This document shows, piece by piece, positions 39,001-49,100 of a stretch of DNA of 64,000 nt. Location: positions 23,746,429 to 23,810,428 of the forward strand of contig OW285187.1 in the NCBI GenBank assembly GCA_935421135.1, given 5' to 3'. The notes below the pieces were generated by a model, which saw only the letters and a list, made by a program, of their open reading frames with translations, was not told the DNA's origin and searched no databases. Origin of the DNA: Bugulina stolonifera (Eukaryota; Bryozoa; Gymnolaemata; Cheilostomatida; Bugulidae). Position numbers and translations under genes: made by a program. Numbering within the stretch: the first letter of the stretch is position 1; each line of letters starts with the position of its first letter.

Positions 39001-42000
39001 TGGTGCACACAAGTGTAAACGGATTGCATGCTACAATACTGGATTCTGGTTGAGTATTTTAACACTAGATTGTATTTTATTTTCTTGGTTTGCTTTTAAA
39101 GCTTTTAGATCTAGTACTGTAGAGTTATGTTTATTTGATTTTCTATAATACTTTAGAATGTTGATCAACCTTAGATAACCCACACTGTATATTACATGTG
39201 CTGGTCTAGTTTAGTGCATAAACTAATAATAGTGTATGTGTTGTACAGATTGTAGAAGGGCAGCTACAGTTGAGGTATAACATTGGTAGTGATGCTATAG
39301 ACCCAGCAGACGGTGAGCAGATAGTCACTCTACCAGTGAGAGTAACAGACGGGGACCTCCACCACCTCCTCCTCACTAGATATGGTAAACGGTTCACTCT
39401 GCAGCTAGATGGAGGAGAGGGCAGATACTTTGCTCAACATGAAGGTATGAGAGCTATTTGACAGCTCATGTACAATGTATGCTCTGTGTATACACTCATG
39501 TGAAACACTGAGTACTTCAGTGCGTATGGCTGGTCTGTATATCAACGTACAAGAATAATGTATAGCAGGTCTGTATATCAATTGCCCTGATTATTTATCC
39601 TTGTAGACGTCTACTCCCATCAACGATTCACTACTGATGGAAGATTCTTCTCTGGAGCAGACATCTTGGGCTCAAACTTGACAACAAGCAGTGACCTGGA
39701 TAACTGTACGTTGTGCTACACACACACACACTACACACCATGCACCGTGCTGATGTTATAATTGTGACGTAATGACATATGGAGCTTATATGTATTAATA
39801 TATCTTTTTAGCCTGTGTAACTGACATAAGATACAATGGCAAATGGTTTCCAACTAGCGAATCGGGGAGCGGCAATTCTGATGATATAACGATAATACGC
39901 AGGCAGAATGTTGCAGACGGATGTGCAAGTGACGGCTGCATTGATGTCAACTGTCCTGGTCTACAGCAGTGTGTGGATATATGGAGAGATTTTGACTGCA
40001 GGTATGCCTTATATACTTATCTAGTGTATGTATTGTATTGTATTGTATTGTATTGTATTGTATTGTATTGTATTGTATTGTATTGTATTGTATTGTATCG
40101 TATTGTATTGTATTGTATTGTATTGTATCTAGGTACAATAATATAATGAATGTCATTATACAATCAGAAGTCTTTCACCATACTTCATGCTATGACTGTA
40201 ATGTTACTATTAATACTGAGTAGTCATTGAAGATCTGTGCAGGGAATAAAGGGGTGAAGTATGTATGAATATTTATTGAACTAATTCAATATATTCATAT
40301 AGACCCCACATATAATATATTTATAATAACTGAAACAGTGTAAACAGTAAACAGTGTTAGTAATACATGGAATAATACATTCAGTACATTCACCAATTCA
40401 TACAACAAGTAACATCTTACATGTTATACAGTATAATAATAATATACTGATAGGTAAATCATAACTAAACTCTACTCTGTATTATATAGAGTGTACATGT
40501 CCTCATCCCATATCTCTACACATGTATTACTACATCTTCATACTCCATCTCTCTATATCTTGATCCAAACCATTCTCAATCCTTATAACAGCTACATGTA
40601 TATTCTATTCACTTCCTCCATTTCTGCTGAAACATGTAGACCCTGTCCTGTACATTACTTTCAAATATTATCTTTACTCTTTCCTGTAATACAGTAATAT
40701 TATGTGTTATATAATATATATAGTAGTGTTATGGAATAATATCATCATGGTAATTATTATAACATACTCACTGGCATAATATAGTAATACAATAAACATA
40801 CCTTTCTATATACTACATGCTGAGCTTTGGAGTTGTCATATCTCTCCACAATATCTGATACATTCTTTATAGCACGAGTTCTTAACACCTGGGAAGACTC
40901 TTTAACTGTCTGTAAACAATCAGATACAATGTGTTGATAACTCCAATAATTCAATATGCCAATAGTTTAACAATATTCTAAGAAATTTAAACCTGATTTA
41001 CTTTGCTACTGCCATTGTTGCAATAGCATTACTACAATTTAGACGTTGCTACCACGTGTATATCGTTATCATTATTATATTGTTAGATATGCTACAATGT
41101 AAATACCTGAGTTAATATGACTTCCTGTAGTCTTATGAGTTGATTTCTTGTAATATGCGAGTTCTGGAACATTCCATGAACTGCTTTCAACTCTTCCTCT
41201 AACTCTATTTGCACTCGCTGCAAAGTTAATATACAATATACATGTAGAATGAAATATGACTAATATAAATTAAGATTAATAAAATGTATCTATGTCTAAA
41301 TACTGTCACTAATACCAGTTATACTTTCATGTACTACTAGTAGTTTTATAATACTATCTATACTGCATGTACATGACGTAATGAGATACATAACACATGA
41401 CTTACTGCAGGTTTAGTTTGAATCACTCTCCTTGTCCACATGGCATCTCCTTTACTAAATCCCAAGAAGCTCATGTTCATAATACTTGTTTAGAATTATA
41501 TTTATGAGAATAACTCAGTGATACAGTAATACACACAGCCAACTTTACAGATTGCAGTCTAGTTTGTGACTTTGTGTCATCAAGATGTATTTTTGATTGT
41601 TGTAAATGTTTGAATTTGATTGTTGGGTGTAAAGGGATGATATTCAAATTTAGAGGTTTTTGGTCCAGATTGTTGTAAATAATAGTAAAATATAATACTG
41701 CAAAGTAATACAACATTATAATTATTACATTGTATGCTCTTGCCCACAACATAGTAATTATGTATATACATGTATGTACATGTAATATATAGTAATATTA
41801 ATATTATTATATACTATACACACAATATAATCAATGTATTGTACTGTTAATGTGTTATACAGATGTCCTGGAGGGTTTCTTACTTTGTACGCTGCTCCAT
41901 ATTGTAAAGATATTAATGAATGCTTCCCTGATAACCCATGTGCTAACGGAGCATGTGTAAACACACCAGGTACATGTATATGCTATTTTATTATATTACT

Positions 42001-44132
42001 TCCCTTGATCTTACCCTCCTTTGTTATTAGAATGTTACTAAAGCTGGTACAAAAGCTCTTCTATGAATGTGTCATTCCTACGGTTAACAATCATAGTCTG
42101 GCAGAATGAAAGTTTTGTTTTCAAAGCTGATGTACATGTATGTTTCATTACCTAGTCCAGCCATACACACCAACTCTATGCACACAATATCCTATATTCA
42201 CCATATTTATTATCATCCTTACTTGTAGGTTACTTCAAATGTGACTGCAGCATAGATGAAACTACAAAGAAGCTGTACACTGGAGAGCTATGTAACGTGG
42301 CACCCAGTACTTCTAAGCTGGGTCTAGCTTCCAGCGGAGTAGTAGCTCTTGTCATGTCTGTACTCTTGGCTCTGTGTAAGTGACACCTTCAGCATGTACA
42401 AGCCATCACTGATGCTGCATCTACCATAGTTATTATGACAACACTGGTTATATGCTCTCGGTGCCACATGTCCTGTTATGTCATGCCCCCTCTCCCCAGA
42501 TAGCGCTAATTAATGCATCGGTACCTATTAATAATAGGCATAGAAATATTCAGGTGAATTCTCACAACAAGTATCTCTTCTACTGGTTGGGTTGATTTTT
42601 ATTGGTCTACATCTACAATGGCTTGAAACTTCATTAATTACCCTGCACCTTGCAAGCACACTACTTGCCATATCCTGTCATGTCTTGCCATATCTTGTCA
42701 TATCGTATTAGAGTTATCCACCCTTGTATTTGTATGCACATTCCTGAAAGCGTAGACTATGTTTTCAAATTCGAGAAAATCTCAGGCCAGTGCCAATGAT
42801 GAGCAACTATGTTATGTTATGTATTACAGTGATAGCACTGGGCATATTCTGTTACGTATTACAGTGATAGCACTGGGCATATTCTGTTATGTATTACAGT
42901 GATAGCACTGGGCATGTCTTATACTATGTATTACAGTGATAGCACTGGGCATATCTTATAGTATGTATTACAGTGATAGCACTGGGCATGTTCTGTTATG
43001 TATTACAGTGATAGCACTGGGCATATCTTATATTATGTATTACAGTGATAGCACTTGGCATATTCTGTTATGTCACTCGGAGAAGTAGCATACAGAAAGG
43101 TGAGACTCTTATAGACCCCTATAATGACATCAGAGAGACTATTTATAACTACGATGAAGAAGGTATGCCGGAAGAAGATCAGCATGGCTATGATATATCT
43201 AGACTTAGTAAACCAATACACTCAAACATACAGCCAGTCATGGACGCACCACTGGGTAAAGCTGCACGTAAGTACATGTATATCATATACCAACAGGTAA
43301 AGCTGCACGTAAGTACATGTATATCATATACCAACAGGTAAAGCTGCACGTAAGTACATGTATATCATATACCAACAGGTAAAGCTGCACGTAAGTACAT
43401 GTATATCATATACCAACAGGTAAAGCTGCACGTAAGTACATGTATATCATATACCAACAGGTAAAGCTGCACGTAAGTACATGTATATCATATACCAACA
43501 GGTAAAGCTGCACGTAAGTACATGTATATCATATGCCAACAGGTAAAGCTGCACGTAAGTACATGTATATCATATGCCAACAGGTAAAGCTGCACGTAAG
43601 TACATGTATATCATATGCCAACAGGTAAAGCTGCGCGTAAGTACATGTATATCATATGCCAACAGGTAAAGCTGCGCGTAAGTACATGTATATCATTTAT
43701 ACCAATGTCTTGTATATAATTCAGAAACGCATCTTTTTCAGATGTCTATTGATAAATAATATTTTAAGCCCAGCAATGATGCTCTATGTTGAAGAAAGTG
43801 TTATTTTTGCTTATACAACACCCCTCATCTCCAAAACTGGTTTGTCTCCCATATCTCCAAATGCACATTCTGATCTTATAGCTTATGGAGAGCAGCCTGA
43901 TGTGGGAAACTTTATTAATGGCCGACTCACTGATGCTGACGATGACCCGACAAACTGCCCAGGGGATGAGCTGAAGGAGTATATCTATGAGGGTAACGGT
44001 AGCGATGCCGGTACGCTAAGCTCTCTCAACAGCAGCAGTTCTGGGGGTGACCAGGACTTTGACTATCTCAATGACTGGGGGCCAAAGTTTGCTAGACTCG
44101 CTGACATGTATGGTGGGGACGAGGACTTATAA
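18086..44132 (+). CDS. Classical (type III-like) cadherin with EGF/LamG block and catenin-binding tail
   Basis: This is a homophilic adhesion receptor of adherens junctions. I traced 42 coding exons with agreeing phases (8433 nt, about 2810 aa): 18086-18743, 19664-19849, 21120-21348, 22148-22364, 22651-22765, 23004-23148, 23373-23623, 23962-24108, 24472-24614, 25078-25289, 26132-26338, 26699-26897, 27299-27484, 27836-28039, 28232-28418, 28674-28933, 29258-29437, 29655-29751, 30566-30769, 31024-31263, 31631-31863, 32152-32260, 32382-32529, 32795-32937, 33143-33394, 33778-34005, 34716-34824, 35207-35472, 35591-35814, 35993-36264, 36674-36855, 37085-37245, 37843-38097, 38404-38578, 38708-38904, 39249-39444, 39607-39705, 39812-40001, 41863-41969, 42229-42375, 43046-43267, 43882-44132. 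Start: the ATG at 18086 gives a hydrophobic signal peptide ([11 protein letters not shown]). A prodomain ends at RRRR (residues 133-136). The last acceptor could instead be 43774 (also in phase). Confidence 0.92.
21846..22013. mobile_element. Hairpin MITE-like inverted repeat in a cadherin intron
   Basis: Two arms of about 80 bases (21846-21925 and 21933-22013, roughly 80% complementary by eye) are separated by a loop of a few bases. The outer ends read aacaaaacaag and cttgttttgtt. It is almost a perfect foldback and is non-coding. A loosely similar stretch (cctctgatgatgata... aaaatatta) occurs near 56576. Confidence 0.65.
25310..25790. repeat. Minisatellite (gtagtagttagtgtggtagtac-type, about 23-32 bp) in a cadherin intron
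   Basis: About 18-20 imperfect copies of a unit built from agtagtagttagtgtggta begin about 20 bases after the splice donor at 25290. The donor region itself (gtatgttagtgt) resembles the unit. No coding sense. Confidence 0.85.
25960..26105. repeat. Degenerate AT-rich ATATTAT-type tract
   Basis: A low-complexity run of tattatattatatc-like words directly upstream of the cadherin acceptor at 26131. It is simple-sequence intron. Confidence 0.7.
28480..28550. repeat. 18-bp tandem repeat (four copies) in a cadherin intron
   Basis: About four copies of ggtcactactgttagatt lie within 70-130 bases of the donor of exon 28232-28418. They are non-coding. Confidence 0.75.
29060..29227. repeat. Tandem repeat (about 32 bp, five copies) upstream of a cadherin acceptor
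   Basis: Copies of a unit containing atgatgtcgtgttactgtga are followed by tcatagcatt. The array ends about 30 bases before the acceptor of exon 29258-29437. Confidence 0.75.
34575..34740 (+). repeat. Diverged tandem copies of a cadherin acceptor plus exon start
   Basis: The true junction ctgtag|gtgaataccaaacggt at 34715 is preceded by copies such as actgtaggtgaacaccaggt (about 34577) and actgtaggtgaatatcaggt (about 34668), with a further degraded copy between. The repeat covers the branch/acceptor region and the first exon bases. Confidence 0.65.
40027..40132. repeat. (ATTGT)n pentanucleotide microsatellite
   Basis: About 20 nearly perfect tgtat/attgt copies begin about 25 bases after the donor of exon 39812-40001. 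One or two units carry a C substitution. The open frames on both strands here are artefacts of the repeat. Confidence 0.97.
40609..41480 (-). CDS. Small nested gene inside a cadherin intron, opposite strand; unknown coiled-coil-like protein of 122 aa
   Basis: It lies wholly within the cadherin intron 40002-41862. Four exons, all joining in phase 0 with standard sites: 41480-41406, 41217-41107, 40909-40802 and 40683-40609, ending in TGA. They encode 25+37+36+24 residues. The start ATG ([12 protein letters not shown]) has a second ATG two codons on. Exon 2 ([13 protein letters not shown]) and exon 3 ([18 protein letters not shown]) are charged and look helical, with heptad-like spacing. There is no signal peptide or membrane segment. 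Four consecutive in-phase exons with clean junctions on the same strand are unlikely by chance. I do not recognise the family. The alternative is a decayed gene copy, but no stops or frameshifts are seen. Confidence 0.65.
42830..43081 (+). repeat. Seven tandem copies (35-37 bp) of the acceptor and first bases of the cadherin transmembrane exon
   Basis: The motif tattacag|tgatagcactgggcat starts at 42830, 42865, 42900, 42937, 42974, 43009 and 43046. The last is the true exon start in phase ([10 protein letters not shown]). Each upstream copy is a complete look-alike 3' splice site. Use of an upstream copy would read into an in-frame tga at the next unit. Confidence 0.92.
43255..43705 (+). repeat. 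Eleven tandem 41-bp copies of the exon end plus 5' splice site after the cadherin juxtamembrane exon
   Basis: The exon end ggtaaagctgcac and its donor gtaagtacatg are repeated about 11 times with a 41-bp period. Each copy is preceded by ccaacag, so every unit also carries an acceptor-like AG 12 nt before the next GTAAGT. A 12-nt unit would keep the reading phase. Later units show a few substitutions (atatgcc, gctgcgc). Confidence 0.93.
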
Positions 44133-44899
44133 GCATGGTAGTCTACTAGATATATAGTATACTATATAACAGGGTACTCTGTTGATATAATATGATCATA
44201 ATACTCAACAGTTAGTGACAATCATGTTTCTACCTTTTAGTATTTGACTAGAATAATCCATACGGTTGCAGCCAACATTGGAATTGAAACACACTTCATA
44301 AGAATTAATGATTATTTAATTTCAGTTCAGAACATCTTAGGAAATATTTTCTTTGTAGTCCTATACAATATTGCTTCTATGCATTTTGCTTTTTTTTCTA
44401 TACGAGTTACGAGTATATCATTTACAAAACATTCCAATATTTGAATTCACTAATTGAAGTACCTAGATCTGATCTTCTCTATTGAACTTAGCCACTGCAT
44501 ATTTCCTAGACTAGACACTACTGTATTCAATGTCATCATATATATTGTTAAACTATTGGAACTATTAGCTTACAGGATATTTTAGTGTTTTGATAAATTT
44601 TGTAATATTTTCATATTATTCATTCCATTATACTTTGTATTATCTTACATTCGTGTATTATTGGCAGATTAGTATACATGTAAAGCATTACTTTTTTTGC
44701 TAGGAAATCTAGTTATATGTGGTATATGAAGGGATGAATCAGAAACGTTTGAATCTCACTCTGGTATACTTGATGCATCTGTACATTGCTTTCTAGCCGT
44801 CGTCTCATATTCTTTTGCTCCTAAAATTTACAAAACCATTTACTGGAAATATTTAGATTTTTATTTATACATTTAGCAGTTATCAATGTGTGAACATTT

Positions 44900-44905
44900 A
44901 ATAAA
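44900..44905 (+). terminator. Likely poly(A) signal of the cadherin
   Basis: AATAAA about 770 bases after the stop. The 44133-44899 stretch is AT-rich with no coding sense and is taken as 3' UTR. Confidence 0.4.
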
Positions 44906-45137
44906 AGTCAAATTTTTTTCAAGTTGCACCTACCTTTGCGTTTTACCTGATCTCGTGAGTCAGCCAGCAGCTATAATGATTTTGGTGTAGTGTAGTAAGA
45001 ACTGCCTCTCTACCTGCAGAATTCTTGTTGTTATTGAAGTATAAAAACTGTGTGTAATATTTTAATTTTATTGCAGTAATGGTGGTGGTAATAAAGGTAT
45101 ATAATATGCACTGTGCATTGGATGTACGGAGGTGGCA

Positions 45138-48100
45138 GGGTGTAACGAAACCACCTACCCCTACCCTACCCACGAAACCACCTACCCTACCCTACCCTAC
45201 CCATACGAAACCACCTACCCTACCTTCGATACCACCTACCCTTCACTAAACAAGCATTGTAGACTTTAATAACGCATAAAAACTATTCCTAAAGTTGGGC
45301 TACATTCTCTTACCAGCAAATCAATGAAAAGATTTGTGAAAAAGCTCGTAGATGAGCTGTAAAATCCAATATTATTTATATTTATTTTTTGTTTTTAGAT
45401 TTTTTCTTTGCCTGAGTACTATAGATTAAATTGAACCGCACAGCTTTATTACCTTACTATAAAGAAGCTCACAAACTTCGTCATGAATCCAAGGCTAACA
45501 TCAATGCTTTTTGTTCATATAGTTATCTTCTCTCTACGTGTCAGTTAATTATTTTCTTCATAGAGTTGTCTTCTCTATAGATATTTGTTACGATCTAAAA
45601 ATGGTCTTGAAAAACAGGTACCACAACATTTCCCATTTCCGTTTCACTTATTCTTCATCCAATTTTAGATCTAGACTTGAGTTTCACAAACTTTTCAGTA
45701 ATATCTAATGAATTTGCTTTCTTGCACCTTTTTTCTACAACCCTTTTAGTATCTTGTGATGAGCAAGTCCAGCAGTTTATTTTTAGGCCTATTATGTTTA
45801 TGTTTTGTATCATGTAATGTGTCTCTATTTTTACCAAGTAATGTCTTATAGCTCAGAGGCTTATCATAGTAATGCTTAGTCAAAAACAAGCTACATGTAT
45901 AATAATCTAGAAAGCCTGACATGAACATATTACTATGTAGATTCTTTCCAATTTGAAATAGTAAGTTAGTAAAAGTTAGTAAAGTATTAGTATAAGTATA
46001 TAAATTTTTAGAATTTTATTTATAATAATTTCAAAATGATTTCAATTATTATTATATTATAATTATTATTATAATGTGGTATTCTAATAATTCTACTATA
46101 AAATAGAAATGAAGATTGTATAATATTTGTAGAGAGAAAACTCAAAGTTGTTGTTGCTCAATTGTTAGTAATTGTAATGAATGAGGTTTCAACTAAACTA
46201 GCTAAAATTGGTGTAATCTAATGCACCTAACAGAGCTCCTAGATGTGAAAAAAGGAGTTCAAACCACTAACCAGCTTAATAACTGTATATTTATATAATT
46301 AATATGGAAATCTTTAAAATCTGTAGTCAATATCTATTCACAATAATCACTGAATCAGCATGTCTTGTTTGTTAGTATTTTCTGCATTCATTTGGTACTG
46401 ATGGCATTGTTATGATTGGGTGCAATTCCCAAGGGCTTTATTATTAAGAGCTTGATAGTCTCATTCAGTGCCATCACTAAATTTGCCTAGTTGTCATTCT
46501 TTCTTAAATTTGTTGGTCCATTTATTGGTGATTGCACTCACTAGTGGTTGTGACGACACCAGGTTGGTGGTGTTCTGAGCGTTCAATGCAGGCCTTGATC
46601 AGATGGAACTAATGGTTAGATTGGTGAGTAAGGAACTTTTGTCGCTAGTTCACCATTGCTCAATCTAATTTGTACGAAATTTGACAGCAGTGACTAATAA
46701 CGAATTTAAAGGCGCCTTGCACCCATGGCCACTAAAAATTCATTGAGCTTTCGATGGTACAACTCTAGCACTATTTACAGTTTGTACCTCTGATATTGTC
46801 AGTAAGATGTAACATGCACTGTTGCAAACTATTGCAGGGAAACACTCCCTCTAGTGATTCAGTTGTTGCAGTCTCACATCAGTAACAAATATCATATTTT
46901 TGCAGCTAAACATGAATGTCGGGTGGTGAGATTATCTCAAAGGATTCTGCTTGAGCGAAGGGTTATTGCAAGGGCAAATATATAGGCACAAGTTGAATGT
47001 GGTGGCAATACAAATTGTGTATAAATTGTCCCGAGAAACATCCACTAACAGTGGCAGGTGTTCATCTGTAAAAAGACAGACTAAATGAATCATCAGTTAG
47101 CGCGAACCTTCTACTAAAATGAGTGAAAGTGCATTTTTCACTTGTGATCAGCATTTTCACTGAATCTAGTGAAGCAAGTTTACCCTTGTGAGATGTGCAC
47201 CTCGTGTCCCACACCTGTTTTAGCGAGTGAGGAACAATTGCGGTGGTGAGAGTCATAGGTCTTTCTAAGATCATCTACAAAGATGAAAATGATCCATAAT
47301 TATAATTAATAGCACAAATTGCGGAGAGGTTTATGCATGAGGTGTTCTATTTTTACACTGTACTGAGAACCTGACTTGACTTCACATATGAAAGCCTACT
47401 ACCAGCTGAAGCATTTGTCTTGAAATGATTCATTGAAGTAGTAAACCAATGAACCACAGATTTGAACGGAAATGCCTGCCATAAACTGCAAGTTAGCGAA
47501 ACAAAAAACATACATTGTTACAACTAATAGATAGCGTTTGATTTTCTGCAGCAATTATAACTACACACAAAATATTTAATATGCCATCATACGATTATCA
47601 TATTTTTATAATAATCACTCATAATGATCATGTAAGTATAAGAAAAGAGTTATTTGGATAGCTGGTGGTGACACTAAAAATGAGACTATCAGGCCCTTGA
47701 TAGTAAAGCCCTTGGGAGTTGCACCCAATCATTATAATGCCATCAGTGCCAAAATTAATGTTGAAGCTGTTACTGATTATTTCCATTTCTATTCACTATT
47801 GATTATCACATGATAGGTTCAATAAGGTAAGCGATAAAGATAAGATAGATAGATAAAAGATGAGTAGAAGAATTGGAATAAAAATTTCAATAAAAATAAA
47901 GTAAAAACAAATTACAAATAACTAACAAAGAAATAGGCCTAAAAATAAACTGCTGGACTTGCTCATCACAAGATACTAAAAGGGTTGTAGAAAAAAGGTG
48001 CAAGAAAGCAAATTCATTAGATATTACTGAAAAGTTTGTGAAACTCAAGTCTAGATCTAAAATTGGATGAAGAATAAGTGAAACGGAAATGGGAAATGTT

Positions 48101-48587
48101 GTGGTACCTGTTTTTCAAGACCATTTTTAGATCGTAACAAATATCTATAGAGAAGACAACTCTATGAAGAAAATAATTAACTGACACGTAGAGAGAAGAT
48201 AACTATATGAACAAAAAGCATTGATGTTAGCCTTGGATTCATGACGAAGTTTGTGAGCTTCTTTATAGTAAGGTAATAAAGCTGTGCGGTTCAATTTAAT
48301 CTATAGTACTCAGGCAAAGAAAAAATCTAAAAACAAAAAATAAATATAAATAATATTGGATTTTACAGCTCATCTACGAGCTTTTTCACAAATCTTTTCA
48401 TTGATTTGCTGGTAAGAGAATGTAGCCCAACTTTAGGAATAGTTTTTATGCGTTATTAAAGTCTACAATGCTTGTTTAGTGAAGGGTAGGTGGTATCGAA
48501 GGTAGGGTAGGTGGTTTCGTATGGGTAGGGTAGGGTAGGGTAGGTGGTTTCGTGGGTAGGGTAGGGGTAGGTGGTTTCGTTACACCC
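45138..48587. mobile_element. Non-autonomous MULE-like/foldback DNA transposon, 3450 bp
   Basis: Terminal inverted repeats of 656 bp each (45138-45793 and 47932-48587) match essentially base for base. The outer ends are gggtgtaacg and cgttacaccc. Flanking 9-bp direct repeats gaggtggca (45129-45137 and 48588-48596) are a perfect target-site duplication. Long TIRs with a 9-bp duplication fit Mutator-like elements (family knowledge). The outermost TIR parts hold ccctaccctacc tracts with repeated cgaaaccacctacc. The interior (45794-47931) has no transposase-sized frame, so the copy is non-autonomous. Near-identical arms imply recent insertion or arm conversion. Confidence 0.88.
46385..47770. repeat. 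Older, diverged inverted repeat nested in the transposon interior
   Basis: About 100 bases at 46385-46485 (tgatggcattgttatgattg, caattcccaagggcttta) recur inverted at about 47668-47770 with visible mismatches and small gaps. They may be the ends of an earlier element carried inside, or an older part of the foldback. Confidence 0.6.
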
Positions 48588-48829
48588 GAGGTGGCAGGTT
48601 GTCATTTATTGACTTAACTAGAGTAAAACGCTAAATTTAGTTTCTATAAGAATAGTATACATGTATGCATTTTGTTCATGTCGTTCAGGGATATTCTTGG
48701 AGTTGCCCTATCCTTTCCATGACTGACTTGTTGAAATATTGAACCCGCGTGTTTTGTGGGCGGAACTCTTCTTTCCTCCATTCTCCCAGTTAGGCGCAAC
48801 TTTGTACATTTTGCACATTTTCAGTCCAT

Positions 48830-49100
48830 ATAACTTCAACCTGAAGAAATCTTCAGTTCTACAGTTTAAAGTGTGAAATCTGTAGAATCTGAACTACAGT
48901 TGAAAACTTGAAAACTGTTCATGCGTAGAAATCTTCAGTTCAACAGTTTAAAGTGTGAAACGTGTAGAATCCGAAATCCTGATTTATTCAGTTCAACAGT
49001 TGAAAAATTGAAAACTGTTCATGCGTAGAAATCTTCAGTTCAACAGTTTAAAGTGTGAAACGTGTAGAATCCGAAATCCTGATTTATTCAGTTCAACCTA
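48830..49100 (+). repeat. Leading repeat (about 120 bp, two to three copies) joined to the satellite
   Basis: Copies of gaaatcttcagttcaacagt, followed by aaagtgtgaaacgtgtagaa and further shared bases, repeat with a period of about 120 before the 93-bp array. They share the cttcagtt word with the satellite, so they are probably a related or transitional repeat. Confidence 0.65.

Larger units (their letters stand above)
35591..42330 (+). other. Cadherin membrane-proximal block: NC-like region, EGF, LamG, EGF, LamG, EGF
   Basis: In order: a non-EC globular region (35591-36150), an EGF ([12 protein letters not shown]...[12 protein letters not shown]), a laminin-G domain ([12 protein letters not shown]; closing Cys before the next EGF), an EGF (CGDNGICKG...[12 protein letters not shown]), a second LamG ([13 protein letters not shown]) and a calcium-binding-type EGF ([16 protein letters not shown]). 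This matches the primitive classical cadherin domain complex of Drosophila N-cadherin and other invertebrate classical cadherins, and separates the protein from Fat/Dachsous types. Confidence 0.87.
42331..44132 (+). other. Cadherin transmembrane segment, p120 (JMD) and beta-catenin (CBD) binding tail
   Basis: The membrane helix ([25 protein letters not shown], then RR) is split by the intron 42376-43045. The juxtamembrane motif [19 protein letters not shown] closely matches the p120-catenin core of vertebrate cadherins. The last exon gives [23 protein letters not shown] and [19 protein letters not shown], the beta-catenin/plakoglobin-binding signature with its phosphorylatable serine cluster. 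It ends EDL-stop at 44130. All key tail features are intact, so signalling to catenins is very likely. Confidence 0.93.

Noticed and set aside
40038..40223. Open frames over the pentanucleotide repeat
   Set aside because: They are pure simple-sequence translation (YCIVL repeats) just inside an intron.
43656..43881. Coding read-through upstream of the last cadherin exon ([10 protein letters not shown]... region)
   Set aside because: The open frame runs through array and intron. The conserved tail starts after an in-phase acceptor at 43881. The alternative acceptor at 43773 is also in phase and cannot be excluded.
45655..45928. Short open frames within the transposon arms
   Set aside because: They are short and shared only because the arms are inverted copies. 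No transposase motif is visible.
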